From Alphaproteobacteria bacterium (lineage in GTDB: Bacteria; Pseudomonadota; Alphaproteobacteria; Sphingomonadales; Kordiimonadaceae), in assembly GCA_013372975.1 (NCBI GenBank), contig JABXIS010000003.1, positions 62,001 to 126,000 of the forward strand: a stretch of 64,000 nucleotides of DNA, in the 5' to 3' direction. Below the pieces are notes generated by a model that saw only the letters and a program-made list of their open reading frames with translations, searched no databases and was not told the DNA's origin. How positions within the stretch are numbered: position 1 is the stretch's first letter; every line of letters begins with the position of its first letter. The translations under genes and the position numbers were made by a program. Below are positions 10,225 to 18,329 of the stretch, one piece after another.

Positions 10225-10665
10225 GTGACACATATGGAAGGCAGCTGTTATTGCGGCAATATCACCGTTCGCGTGACGTGCGACGAAACCCCAAGCCATA
10301 TCACGCCGCGTGCCTGTGACTGTGATTTTTGCACCATGAATGGGGCCGCGTGGGCCAGCACCCCTATTGCCAGCATGGAAATCGAAATCCAGAATGAAGC
10401 CGCCATCAACCTGTTCGAACAAGGCAGCAAAAGCGCACGGTTCTGGCTGTGCCAGCGCTGCGGCGTGGTCACCGCCGTTACCTGCGATATCGAGGGCACG
10501 CGCAAAGGCGCCTTCAACGCCCGGATCATGGACTGCCGCGAGGAATTCGCGCCCACCGAACCCGCGTCACCGAAGCTGCTGGAAAGTGACGACAAAATGG
10601 CGCGCTGGGACAAACTTTGGATCGGCAACGTGCGCATCAAGGATTGCTGGGACGTAGGGCTGTAA
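10225..10665 (+). CDS. GFA/CENP-V family zinc-binding protein
   Basis: This roughly 146-residue protein has the GFA (Mss4-like) zinc ligands GSCYCGNI and CDCDFCTMNG near the N-terminus and LCQRCGVV in the middle. The family is named for glutathione-dependent formaldehyde-activating enzyme, but most members have unknown activity. The start is uncertain: GTG at 10225 has GGGAG 6 nt upstream, while ATG at 10234 matches the usual short family N-terminus but sits 15 nt from that site. The 3' end has a decayed duplicate about 560 bp downstream. Confidence 0.82.
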   Translation: MTHMEGSCYCGNITVRVTCDETPSHITPRACDCDFCTMNGAAWASTPIASMEIEIQNEAAINLFEQGSKSARFWLCQRCGVVTAVTCDIEGTRKGAFNARIMDCREEFAPTEPASPKLLESDDKMARWDKLWIGNVRIKDCWDVGL

Positions 10666-10669
10666 TCCA

Positions 10670-11107
10670 GTGCCACGCTCGATCATTTCCCTAACCTTCG
10701 TTTTACTGATGTCGGGATGCGCCGCACTTCCTTCCAGCGACGAAGAATATATGGATCAAGGCTTCAAGACCGTCGATGAAAAGGATTGGGCGCATGTACG
10801 CGGATGTACAGCAAGCGACCGCCTCGATGCTGTGGAATACTACGGCGAACGCAAAGATAGCGCGCTTGAATTCATTAAGGCACAACCAGGCTATATCGGT
10901 GCAGATACAGTATTCGACCTGGATAAGGTTTCATGGATACAGGTGAAGCGCGATAAGAATTCAGCCTACCTTCAGTATTTGTTTGTGGAAACATTGCCAC
11001 CGCCAAATCCCAACAGCTTTTATCTCACGCATGGCGGGATTTATATCCGCTTTGACACATGCAGCGATACAGTTGTTAAAGGTGGCGAATTCAGGATGGG
11101 GGGTTAG
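10670..11107 (+). CDS. Hypothetical lipoprotein
   Basis: The 145-residue protein begins at GTG 10670, 4 bp after the upstream stop. Its lipoprotein signal peptide has the lipobox LMSGC (Cys at about residue 17), so it is probably anchored in an envelope membrane. The mature part is small and mixed alpha/beta, with WIQVKRDKNSAYLQYLFVET and two further cysteines. I recognise no family. The close spacing suggests co-transcription with the GFA gene. Confidence 0.6.
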   Translation: MPRSIISLTFVLLMSGCAALPSSDEEYMDQGFKTVDEKDWAHVRGCTASDRLDAVEYYGERKDSALEFIKAQPGYIGADTVFDLDKVSWIQVKRDKNSAYLQYLFVETLPPPNPNSFYLTHGGIYIRFDTCSDTVVKGGEFRMGG

Positions 11108-11110
11108 GAA

Positions 11111-11224
11111 TGCGCCCGCCTTTTCTCAAATCAATTAAAACCGGCCTCCTGTCGATTAACGACAGACAAAGAAATGGCCTGTTGGGAAAAGCTTAGGATC
11201 GGTAGCATACGCATCAAGGATTGA
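11111..11224 (+). pseudogene. Decayed 3' fragment of a second GFA-family gene
   Basis: Translated from 11111, the last residues DKEMACWEKLRIGSIRIKD before the TGA at 11222 match the end of the intact GFA protein (DDKMARWDKLWIGNVRIKDC). A weaker PAS-x-x-L match lies upstream. At DNA level the block 11170-11221 resembles 10595-10647. No start codon or zinc motifs remain, so this is a truncated tandem copy, separated from the intact gene by the lipoprotein gene. Confidence 0.65.
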
Positions 11225-11281
11225 AGGTATGAGGAGCTTTAGTTAAAAGCACTCTGCCTGTTCGAATATTTTGGGGGAAAC

Positions 11282-11767
11282 ATGAAAACAAGCTCCATTC
11301 GATATGGCCGGCTGATTACTGGCTTTTTTTCTATACTTATCGTGGCCTACCTATCTTACGGTTCAGTGAATGAATATCTCCGACAGGAGAAGTTCGGCTA
11401 CAACCTGGCCACCGCAGCTATCCTGAATCAATCTGATCAAATAATCGCAAAAGCCACACTCAGCTTCCGATCCGCCACGCGATCAGTGGATATCCTTAGG
11501 CCCCACGAAATCTTCCTTTTTGAGACACTGCCAGACGACTGGCGAAATGGAGACATAGTGGCAAAAGTGCAGTTTATTGACGGCACGACACTGATCTGCA
11601 CATCTGACGCACCCCTACAGGGAGACAGCCGAAAAACCTTGTTTCATGTGACGGGCAAAGATGAAATATATTTCGTCAACTGGGTGAACCACCACAAAGA
11701 AAAGGTACAAAAATTGGTACCTGAACCCTGTTCGCCAGAACAACGCGAAGGCACCTCCCAAGAATAA
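11282..11767 (+). CDS. Hypothetical single-pass membrane protein
   Basis: This 161-residue protein has a short basic N-terminus and one hydrophobic helix (about residues 11-28), then a beta-rich region likely facing the periplasm. It contains two cysteines (LICTSDAP and EPCSPEQ) that could form a disulfide. GGGGG lies 4 nt upstream of the ATG. No family is recognised. It is the last plus-strand gene before the convergent TonB receptor. Confidence 0.6.
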   Translation: MKTSSIRYGRLITGFFSILIVAYLSYGSVNEYLRQEKFGYNLATAAILNQSDQIIAKATLSFRSATRSVDILRPHEIFLFETLPDDWRNGDIVAKVQFIDGTTLICTSDAPLQGDSRKTLFHVTGKDEIYFVNWVNHHKEKVQKLVPEPCSPEQREGTSQE

Positions 11768-11901
11768 GGCAAAGGCGCATTCTGAAAATACAATCCTGCG
11801 TCCAAAGATGTTATCGCATGGCCAGAACCCGCCCTGTCACTTCCTGCCCATCTAGCATGCAACCAAACAGGCAGACTTGGTGATTTGACTGCCCGAAATA
11901 C

Positions 11902-14670
11902 TTAGAAAGCTGCCTTCAGGGCAACATAGGCCAACCTGCCACGGATCTCGTGAACGTTGGCGTCATAGCCCGGGCGCTGGTTCGGGCCCAAGGCTGGCGG
12001 GATCCGGTCGAACAGGTTGTTCACACCAACGCGGATACTGGCTGATTTCCCAAAAAGATTAGCAAAATCATAGTTGTAACCAACATCGACGCTTGTCCAG
12101 CTTTCGATATCACCGGCCGGGGTCAACTGGTCATTCTTGTAACCGGAGATATAGCGCACGGCTGCATTCACCCCATGTTTACCACTGATCCAATTGAGGC
12201 GCATATTGGCACGCCAGCGCGGCACACTTGAGAAAGGGTTGGCGAAATTGCGGTTACCAGCCCCTTTGGTAACTGTTACCACATCGTCCGCAACACTGGT
12301 GATATCAAAGCGGTTCACGTAGGAAGCTGCGGCCGAGAGGCGGACCGAGCCCACGCTCGTTTCCGGGAAAGAATAGGCGAGCGCCATATCCAGCCCATCG
12401 GTAACCACATCACCGGTATTGATGAAAGACAGGGTAACAGACCGGATCTGGCCACTGGATGACCGTACCACGCGGGGGTCATCAGCCACCCCGTCAAGGC
12501 AATCATTATTGACGATCGCTTGTGCTTCACCGTCCGGGCGGACCAGGTTTTGATAATCGAACCGCCAATAATCAAGGCTCAGTTCAAACCCGCCCTGCCT
12601 GTAGGCGACGCCACCATTCAGGTTGCTGGCGGTTTGGGGCTTCAGGTTGTCGCCACCCTGTACATTCACAGTGATTAGGGACGCAAGCCCCGTGCTTTCA
12701 CACACGATATCGCCATCGGCATTCATGCTGGCCGGGTCGTTAAGAAAAGCCGAGCCGCTCGAGTTTCCTGTCTGACTGACAGTAGGTGCCTGAAAGCTGG
12801 TGCCGTAGCTGGCACGGAACGCCAGAGAGTCAGTTGCCTGCCAACGAGCAGTGACCTTGGGGTCAGTTGTAGCGCCAATGCTGCCACCATAGCTTTCATG
12901 CCGGATCGCAGCCGTCAGTTCAAAGCTATCCGCGAGCGGCAAAAGCACTTCAGCAAATGTGGCAATAACATCCTCTGACCCTTCGATGACCAAATCGGCG
13001 GTTTCAGGCACACGGCTGAGACCCGCGGCCCACAGAGGGTCTTCCTCAAGCCGCAAGCTGTCCCATCGGTGCTGCCCGCCAACAGCCACCCCGACAGGCC
13101 CGCCCGGCAATTGCCACAGATCGCCACCCACAACAAGTTCGCTCACCACCTGGCTACTGACCGAGTGGTTTTCGCGGAAATGCATGAAATTGAGGAGCAC
13201 GTCCCGATCAAGCCCTGCAACCGAAATACCGTCCTTTGGGCTCACCAGATCAGGGTTGGCCGTGCGTGTGCCGAATGGGTTGAAGCTGCCGTCCGCAACG
13301 GCCGCATTCAGCTCCGCTTTCTTGTAGTTGTAGCCTTCCGACTGGTCTCGCACCGCGTGAGCATACATTATGCTGGCGGTCGCATGCCAGCTGTCGGCGA
13401 AATCATATTCGGTGCCCGCCACAGCACGAACATAATCGAGGCGAATTTCACGGTCGAATTCACTGTTATAGCCATTGAATTCGATCCCAAGCGGCCGGCA
13501 ACTGCAATTGAGCGGTACTGCCGTGTGGATGCTGTTGTCCCAGTCCTCTGGCGCGACATAGGTGATGCCGCCTTCACCGTCATCCACAAAGAAATTGAAC
13601 GGGTGATCGGCGGGTATCAGAATATTGCCGTCCGCGAGGCCATTCCGGAACAGTTGCGGGCCGATGGTGGCATTTACGGCGTTATGGCTGAAACTCAGTT
13701 CCGCGAACACTTCCAGTTGATCGCTGATGTCATAGTCGGCTTCCGCAAAAAGCTGGATGCGCTCCTCCGCTGGAATGACAGACAACTGATCAGCGAAATC
13801 ATGGCGGCACAAGCCGGACTGCAAAATGCCACCTGCGGCCTCACAGTTCGGGTCCGCAAACCGATTGCCGCTCACACCTGCATAATTGCCGTCTGCGTCC
13901 AGAACTGCCTGCTGGTAGGTTCCCGGCGCACCAGTGCCCGACGTCAGTTGCGACTTGGTTGGGTCGCCATCACCGCCGATGCGCTCGTTGATAAAGTCAA
14001 AATCGGTTCGGATGTTCCGCGTTTGCCTATAGTATCCGGCATAAAGGGCAACAGCGCCTCGGTCCAGCTTGCGCCCGGCCGCCAAGCCAAATGAATAGGC
14101 CTCGTTCGACGCGGCCTCTGCTTTGGCAGTAAGTTCAAGGCCGTCGAATCCCTTGCGGGTAATGATATTCACCACCCCGCCCACAGCATCAGAGCCGTAG
14201 GTTGCCGACGCGCCGTCCTTTTGCACGTCCACGCGGGCGATCATGGAGAAGGGTAGCTGGTTCAGGTCAAAAAACTGGTTGCCATTGCCATCCGCCATCG
14301 GCGCCTGGCCGCCCCGGCGCCCGTTAATCAATGTGAGCGTGGAACCCACCCCAAGCCCACGAATATTGAACTGAGCAGTACCCGTGAGCGATCCAGCCTC
14401 CTGCGTGAGGAAAGATCCCGTGTTCGCAGGCAGGAATTTGAGCGTATCTATAATGCGCGTCGCGCCGTCTTTCTCGAACTGGTCGCGATCAAGGACATCG
14501 ATGGGAATACGGCCTTCTGTGCCGCTTCGGCGCACGTGCGACCCGGTCACCACAATCTCTTCCATCGCTGTGGTATCAGCCTTGGCTGCTGGTGCTGTTA
14601 CCAATGTTATCGGCAACACCGACACTGACCACAGAAGTGCGCGCACAGAAAAGGTCATGAGACTACCCAT
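11902..14670 (-). CDS. TonB-dependent outer-membrane receptor
   Basis: The roughly 922-residue receptor has a signal peptide, a TonB-box-like MEEIVVTGS and a plug domain. The plug includes FNIRGLGVGSTLTLINGRR and the run VDVQKDGASATYGSDAVGGV. A 22-strand barrel follows and ends in an aromatic strand (RLAYVALKAAF). It imports a scarce or bulky ligand using TonB energy; the ligand is not evident. Two starts are possible, ATG 14670 and ATG 14658. Its neighbours on the same strand (Kelch and GNAT genes) may handle the same substrate. Confidence 0.88.
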   Translation of the reverse strand: MGSLMTFSVRALLWSVSVLPITLVTAPAAKADTTAMEEIVVTGSHVRRSGTEGRIPIDVLDRDQFEKDGATRIIDTLKFLPANTGSFLTQEAGSLTGTAQFNIRGLGVGSTLTLINGRRGGQAPMADGNGNQFFDLNQLPFSMIARVDVQKDGASATYGSDAVGGVVNIITRKGFDGLELTAKAEAASNEAYSFGLAAGRKLDRGAVALYAGYYRQTRNIRTDFDFINERIGGDGDPTKSQLTSGTGAPGTYQQAVLDADGNYAGVSGNRFADPNCEAAGGILQSGLCRHDFADQLSVIPAEERIQLFAEADYDISDQLEVFAELSFSHNAVNATIGPQLFRNGLADGNILIPADHPFNFFVDDGEGGITYVAPEDWDNSIHTAVPLNCSCRPLGIEFNGYNSEFDREIRLDYVRAVAGTEYDFADSWHATASIMYAHAVRDQSEGYNYKKAELNAAVADGSFNPFGTRTANPDLVSPKDGISVAGLDRDVLLNFMHFRENHSVSSQVVSELVVGGDLWQLPGGPVGVAVGGQHRWDSLRLEEDPLWAAGLSRVPETADLVIEGSEDVIATFAEVLLPLADSFELTAAIRHESYGGSIGATTDPKVTARWQATDSLAFRASYGTSFQAPTVSQTGNSSGSAFLNDPASMNADGDIVCESTGLASLITVNVQGGDNLKPQTASNLNGGVAYRQGGFELSLDYWRFDYQNLVRPDGEAQAIVNNDCLDGVADDPRVVRSSSGQIRSVTLSFINTGDVVTDGLDMALAYSFPETSVGSVRLSAAASYVNRFDITSVADDVVTVTKGAGNRNFANPFSSVPRWRANMRLNWISGKHGVNAAVRYISGYKNDQLTPAGDIESWTSVDVGYNYDFANLFGKSASIRVGVNNLFDRIPPALGPNQRPGYDANVHEIRGRLAYVALKAAF

Positions 14671-14749
14671 CAAGATTGAACCCCTAACAGGCCAAAGGCT
14701 TAGCGCACATTGGCGCACACTGTCATGAAGAGCATTGTAAAAAATTGTA

Positions 14750-15805
14750 TCAGTTGGCCTGGTCGCTGCCGAATGCCGCCAGCACCGCGCCGGTCACCAC
14801 CTGCCCATCAAGCATGCCGCCGATGGTGATCCATGTGCCGCCCCATTTGATCAGGCCACGATGATCCATACTGTCCATCGGCTTGTCGGCATAGGCCACC
14901 CAGTTATCCCTGGTGAAATCCCATCCGAATACGTGTTTCTTCGCATCCGCTGGAGTGCTCGAATAACCAATCCCGTTATAATTATAGGCCGTGGGGGTGC
15001 CGCCCACAAACAGCACACGGTTGCCCGCCCGGTCACCCGCCCCGCCCATGCGGTAATGGCCGCGGCCAGGTAACTGCGGCAGGCGGCGGTAGGTGATTTT
15101 GGCTGGGTTTTCGGGGTCAATGGTGCCCATCCAGCCTTCGTTCACCGTATCGAACTGGCGGCGACCTTCCGCATCATGGCCGACCACCGCCACGCCATCT
15201 GCGATCACGAAACGGTTGCCGACAATACCACCCGCATGCCCGAACACCGGGCTGCCGGGATAGTCGGTGGCCTTGAACCACTTGTTTTCAGCCGTGTCAT
15301 ACACTTGCACATCACGAATATTGCCCGTGTTGTGCCAGCCCGAAACTAGATAAATATAACGATCCTGATACACAAAACTGACCGCATCATCGGTGGGCAC
15401 CGGCATATCGGCAATACGCCTGTAGGTCATGGCCTTGGGATCAAATGCGAAGTTTTCTGGTGTAGAGACTTCGGCGCCATCTTCCGCGACTGTATAACCG
15501 CCAAAATAATAAACCGTGCCGCCCACAGCCTCAGTCGTGGCAGCCAGACGCCCCTTATCCACAGGCAGGTCGGGCAGCTTTAGCCAACCATCTGACCCCT
15601 CAACATACATGAAAGCGGCCTTCGACGTATCGCGCCATGTTTTGCCGGACCGAAGTCCGGTGAAGGAAAACAGCAGCTGCTTGCCATCCAGCATAATGGA
15701 GGCGACCGCATTATTGGCATGTGGTTCAGGCAAATCGGGCACATCAGATGCCCATGCATTCGCCGCAACCAGCACGGCAAGCAAGATCGCGGATATCTTC
15801 ATCAT
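14750..15805 (-). CDS. Secreted Kelch-repeat beta-propeller protein
   Basis: The 351-residue protein has a Sec signal peptide (cleavage after ANAWA) and at least five Kelch-like blades. These show GG-plus-aromatic motifs (VYYFGGYTV, IYLVSGWHN, VLFVGGTPT, WITIGGM) and spaced YDTAENKW-like turns. Periplasmic Kelch proteins include sugar mutarotases such as NanM and galactose-oxidase-like domains, but I see no motif that decides between them. The start overlaps the GNAT stop by ATGA, so the two are translationally coupled, and the TonB receptor follows 79 bp downstream. Confidence 0.75.
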   Translation of the reverse strand: MMKISAILLAVLVAANAWASDVPDLPEPHANNAVASIMLDGKQLLFSFTGLRSGKTWRDTSKAAFMYVEGSDGWLKLPDLPVDKGRLAATTEAVGGTVYYFGGYTVAEDGAEVSTPENFAFDPKAMTYRRIADMPVPTDDAVSFVYQDRYIYLVSGWHNTGNIRDVQVYDTAENKWFKATDYPGSPVFGHAGGIVGNRFVIADGVAVVGHDAEGRRQFDTVNEGWMGTIDPENPAKITYRRLPQLPGRGHYRMGGAGDRAGNRVLFVGGTPTAYNYNGIGYSSTPADAKKHVFGWDFTRDNWVAYADKPMDSMDHRGLIKWGGTWITIGGMLDGQVVTGAVLAAFGSDQAN

Positions 15806-16278
15806 TGGCTTTCCCCAACCAGATCAAGTGACAATACCACCATATCACGGCACGGGATGCCGTTTTCGACAATCGGATCAGGGTAATTGAGCATGAAATA
15901 GTTTTTGGCGATGCGCTGCATACGGAAGCCCGCTTTCTGGTAAAAGGCGAGCTGGCGCAGGCTTGAATTACCCGTACCCACCTCAAGGCGGGTAGCGCCC
16001 TGACCTTGTGCTTCTGCTATAGCAGCTTCAACAAGCGCCCTACCCACACCCTTGCCCTGCCATTCCTCGGCCACGGCAATGTTCTTCAGTTCCAATATAC
16101 CGTCACCCAATGGCACCAGCACAAACACACCCACCACAACACTGTCCCATTTGGCAACATGGAGTGTGCCATCAGCCAGATAGTCCATAATCATGGCTTC
16201 TGACGGATCTGCGAGCAGAAGCAAATCCATATAGAGGGCAGCATCTGTTTCCTGCCGGATATCAAGTGTGATGGTCAT
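15802..16278 (-). CDS. GNAT family N-acetyltransferase
   Basis: This roughly 158-residue enzyme has GNAT motif A (NIAVAEEWQGKGVGRALVEAA), where Q-G-K-G-V-G binds the acetyl-CoA pyrophosphate. A YQKAGF motif B follows. The acceptor substrate is unknown. ATG 16278 is preferred because GGGGAA lies 7 nt upstream; ATG 16290 has no ribosome site. It overlaps the Kelch gene, hinting at one operon GNAT-Kelch-TonB receptor. Confidence 0.85.
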   Translation of the reverse strand: MTITLDIRQETDAALYMDLLLLADPSEAMIMDYLADGTLHVAKWDSVVVGVFVLVPLGDGILELKNIAVAEEWQGKGVGRALVEAAIAEAQGQGATRLEVGTGNSSLRQLAFYQKAGFRMQRIAKNYFMLNYPDPIVENGIPCRDMVVLSLDLVGESQ

Positions 16279-16422
16279 CGTGTTCCCCATTGGTTTGCAA
16301 CAACATGAAAGAAAGGATGGCTTTTTCCAAGCCCCTTGTTAAAACGGAAACAAGCGGCGCCAGCTTGGGAACAGGCGCCCAAATAAAACAAGACAAAACA
16401 CCAAGGGGTAAGGGAGGAACAC

Positions 16423-17850
16423 ATGGCATCAGCCACCGATCAGGCTATCGCGCCGAAGAAAAGCCGTTTTCCGGATTCATTCGTTCTATTGTTTTCACTG
16501 GTTTTTGCAGCGCAATTACTGTCTTACGTTGTTCCGTCCGGCGAATTTGACAGAACACCAGCGCCTTTTAACGAGCACCGTGAAATGGTGGTGCCAGGCA
16601 CCTATCATGCAGTTGAAAATGCCCCCACACTGGATGCCTGGCATTTCCTGTCTGCGATACCGCGCGGGCTTGCTGAAGCGCAGGACATTGTCTTCCTTGT
16701 TTTCCTCGTAGGCGGCGTGATCAAGCTGTTGCGCGCCTCGGGTGCCATTGATGCCATGCTTTTCCGCGCTGTCAGGCGCTTTGAAGGCAACCAGGGGCTT
16801 CTGATTGGCGGCACCCTTACCATCTTTGGCATCGGCGCCTTCACCATCGGCATGGGCGAAGAATATATGCCGCTGATTCCGATCTTGGTGACCATGTGCC
16901 TTGCTATGAAACTGGACAGCATTGTTGCCATGGGCATTCTGTGGGCCAGTTACGGCGTAGGCTGGGCCACTGCCGGCACCAACCCTTTTGGCGTATTGAT
17001 CGCACAGGATATCGCGGGCCTGCCACCGACTTCTGGTCTTGGTTTCCGTATCGGTATTTTTGCGCTGTGCCTCCTGGTTGCTTTCCAGCATATCTATGCC
17101 TACGCGCAGAAGATCAAGGCCGACCCATCCAAAAGCCTTGTGTCGCATGTTGACTATTCCAGCGGCTTCGACCTGCCACAGGACGTTGACTATACGTGGG
17201 CGCGCCGGTCCATCATCTGGATTTTCGTGGCCGGCATGGCCTTCTTCGTATACGGCGCCCAGACGATGGGCTGGTACATCGGGGAGCTGAACACAATCTT
17301 CCTCGGCATTGGCCTTGTAACCGCCGTTATCTCGCGCATGAGCGCCAATGAAGCCTCAAAGACCTTCATTGAAGGCGCTGCCGAGATGACAGCAGCCGCC
17401 CTCTTGATCGGTGTTGCCCGGTCCATTGAGGTGGTGCTGACGGACGGCATGATCATCGACACCATCATCAATGCGATCGCCTCTCTTCTTGATGGCGCGG
17501 GCCCTGATGTGTCGGCCCTTGGCATGCTGGCAGTGCAAACCATCACCAACTTCTTTATCCCTTCCGGTTCAGGCCAGGCGTTTGTAACCATGCCGATTAT
17601 GTCGCCTTTGGCGGAACTAACAGGCGTCAGTCAGCAAACAGCCGTACTGGCCTATCAGTTCGGCGACGGCTTCACCAATATGGTGGTGCCAACAAGCGCG
17701 CTTGTGGTGGGCACGCTGGCGCTTGGCAAAATCCCATACGTGCAGTGGGTGAAATTTGTCATGCCGCTTTTGTTGAAGTTGTTTGCGCTGGCTGCGGCGA
17801 TCCTCGTGTTCACCGTACATTTCGGTGAATATGTTGGTTTTGCCAATTAG
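16423..17850 (+). CDS. YfcC-family (DcuC/ArcD-like) membrane carrier
   Basis: The 475-residue polytopic protein of the COG1288/DcuC superfamily has about 11-12 membrane helices. The conserved segments GIGAFTIGMGEEYMPLIPIL, GVGWATAGTNPFGVLIAQ and the C-terminal SGSGQAFVTMPIM correspond to the two hairpin repeats of the ion-transporter superfamily. Relatives move C4-dicarboxylates, amino acids or peptides; the substrate is not clear. The start has GGGAGGA at good spacing. A terminator follows at 17899-17926. Confidence 0.85.
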   Translation: MASATDQAIAPKKSRFPDSFVLLFSLVFAAQLLSYVVPSGEFDRTPAPFNEHREMVVPGTYHAVENAPTLDAWHFLSAIPRGLAEAQDIVFLVFLVGGVIKLLRASGAIDAMLFRAVRRFEGNQGLLIGGTLTIFGIGAFTIGMGEEYMPLIPILVTMCLAMKLDSIVAMGILWASYGVGWATAGTNPFGVLIAQDIAGLPPTSGLGFRIGIFALCLLVAFQHIYAYAQKIKADPSKSLVSHVDYSSGFDLPQDVDYTWARRSIIWIFVAGMAFFVYGAQTMGWYIGELNTIFLGIGLVTAVISRMSANEASKTFIEGAAEMTAAALLIGVARSIEVVLTDGMIIDTIINAIASLLDGAGPDVSALGMLAVQTITNFFIPSGSGQAFVTMPIMSPLAELTGVSQQTAVLAYQFGDGFTNMVVPTSALVVGTLALGKIPYVQWVKFVMPLLLKLFALAAAILVFTVHFGEYVGFAN

Positions 17851-17898
17851 GGCCATTTCCGCGGCCCTCTTGCACAGGTGAACAAAGACAACCATATG

Positions 17899-17926
17899 AA
17901 AGGCTGGGCATAACGCCCGGCCTTTT
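17899..17926 (+). terminator. Rho-independent terminator after the YfcC carrier
   Basis: An 11-bp stem (AAAGGCTGGGC with GCCCGGCCTTT, one mismatch) and a 5-nt loop end in TTTT. It lies 48 bp after the carrier stop and just before the DUF4112 gene. Confidence 0.75.
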
Positions 17927-17945
17927 ATGATTTGAGGAGGCAACG

Positions 17946-18329
17946 CTGAGCGCGCCAAGCGGCCACAACAGGCTTACGGGAAAAGAACAGAAGCGGGTAA
18001 AGCGCCTGCGCCGGCTGGCCACGCTTCTGGATGCCCAGTTTGGTATTCCGGGCACCAAAATCCGCTTTGGCCTTGATAGCATTATCGGCCTTATCCCCGG
18101 CGCGGGGGACACCATTACGGCCACCATGGCGGCCTATATCATCTTTGAGGCCTGGCGCCTGGGTGTACCCAAACAGATTATCGGCAAGATGCTCGGCAAT
18201 CTGGTGATTGACTGGGTTATTGGCTCAATCCCCATCATCGGGGACATCTTCGATATCGGCTTCAAAGCCAACCTGCGCAACATCCGGCTGATCGAAGACG
18301 AATTGGGACTCGCGGGCGAAGCAGCCTAA
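17946..18329 (+). CDS. DUF4112 family membrane protein with apparent CTG start
   Basis: The reading frame open from 17931 encodes a complete DUF4112 domain. It contains LLDAQFGIPGTKIRFGLDSI, GLIPGAGDTITATMAAYI and the second-half repeat SIPIIGDIFDIGFKANLRN, in 127 residues if it begins at 17946. There is no in-frame ATG, GTG or TTG before 18126, and starting there would remove half the domain. A strong GAGGAGG ends 5 nt before the CTG at 17946, so CTG is the likely start. The 3' end overlaps the convergent uup stop. The family's function is unknown; two hydrophobic segments suggest membrane location. Confidence 0.75.
   Translation: MSAPSGHNRLTGKEQKRVKRLRRLATLLDAQFGIPGTKIRFGLDSIIGLIPGAGDTITATMAAYIIFEAWRLGVPKQIIGKMLGNLVIDWVIGSIPIIGDIFDIGFKANLRNIRLIEDELGLAGEAA

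Noticed and set aside
13069-14094. 341-codon open frame antisense to the first TonB receptor
   Set aside because: Shadow frame without ribosome site or family features; the receptor on the other strand is clear.
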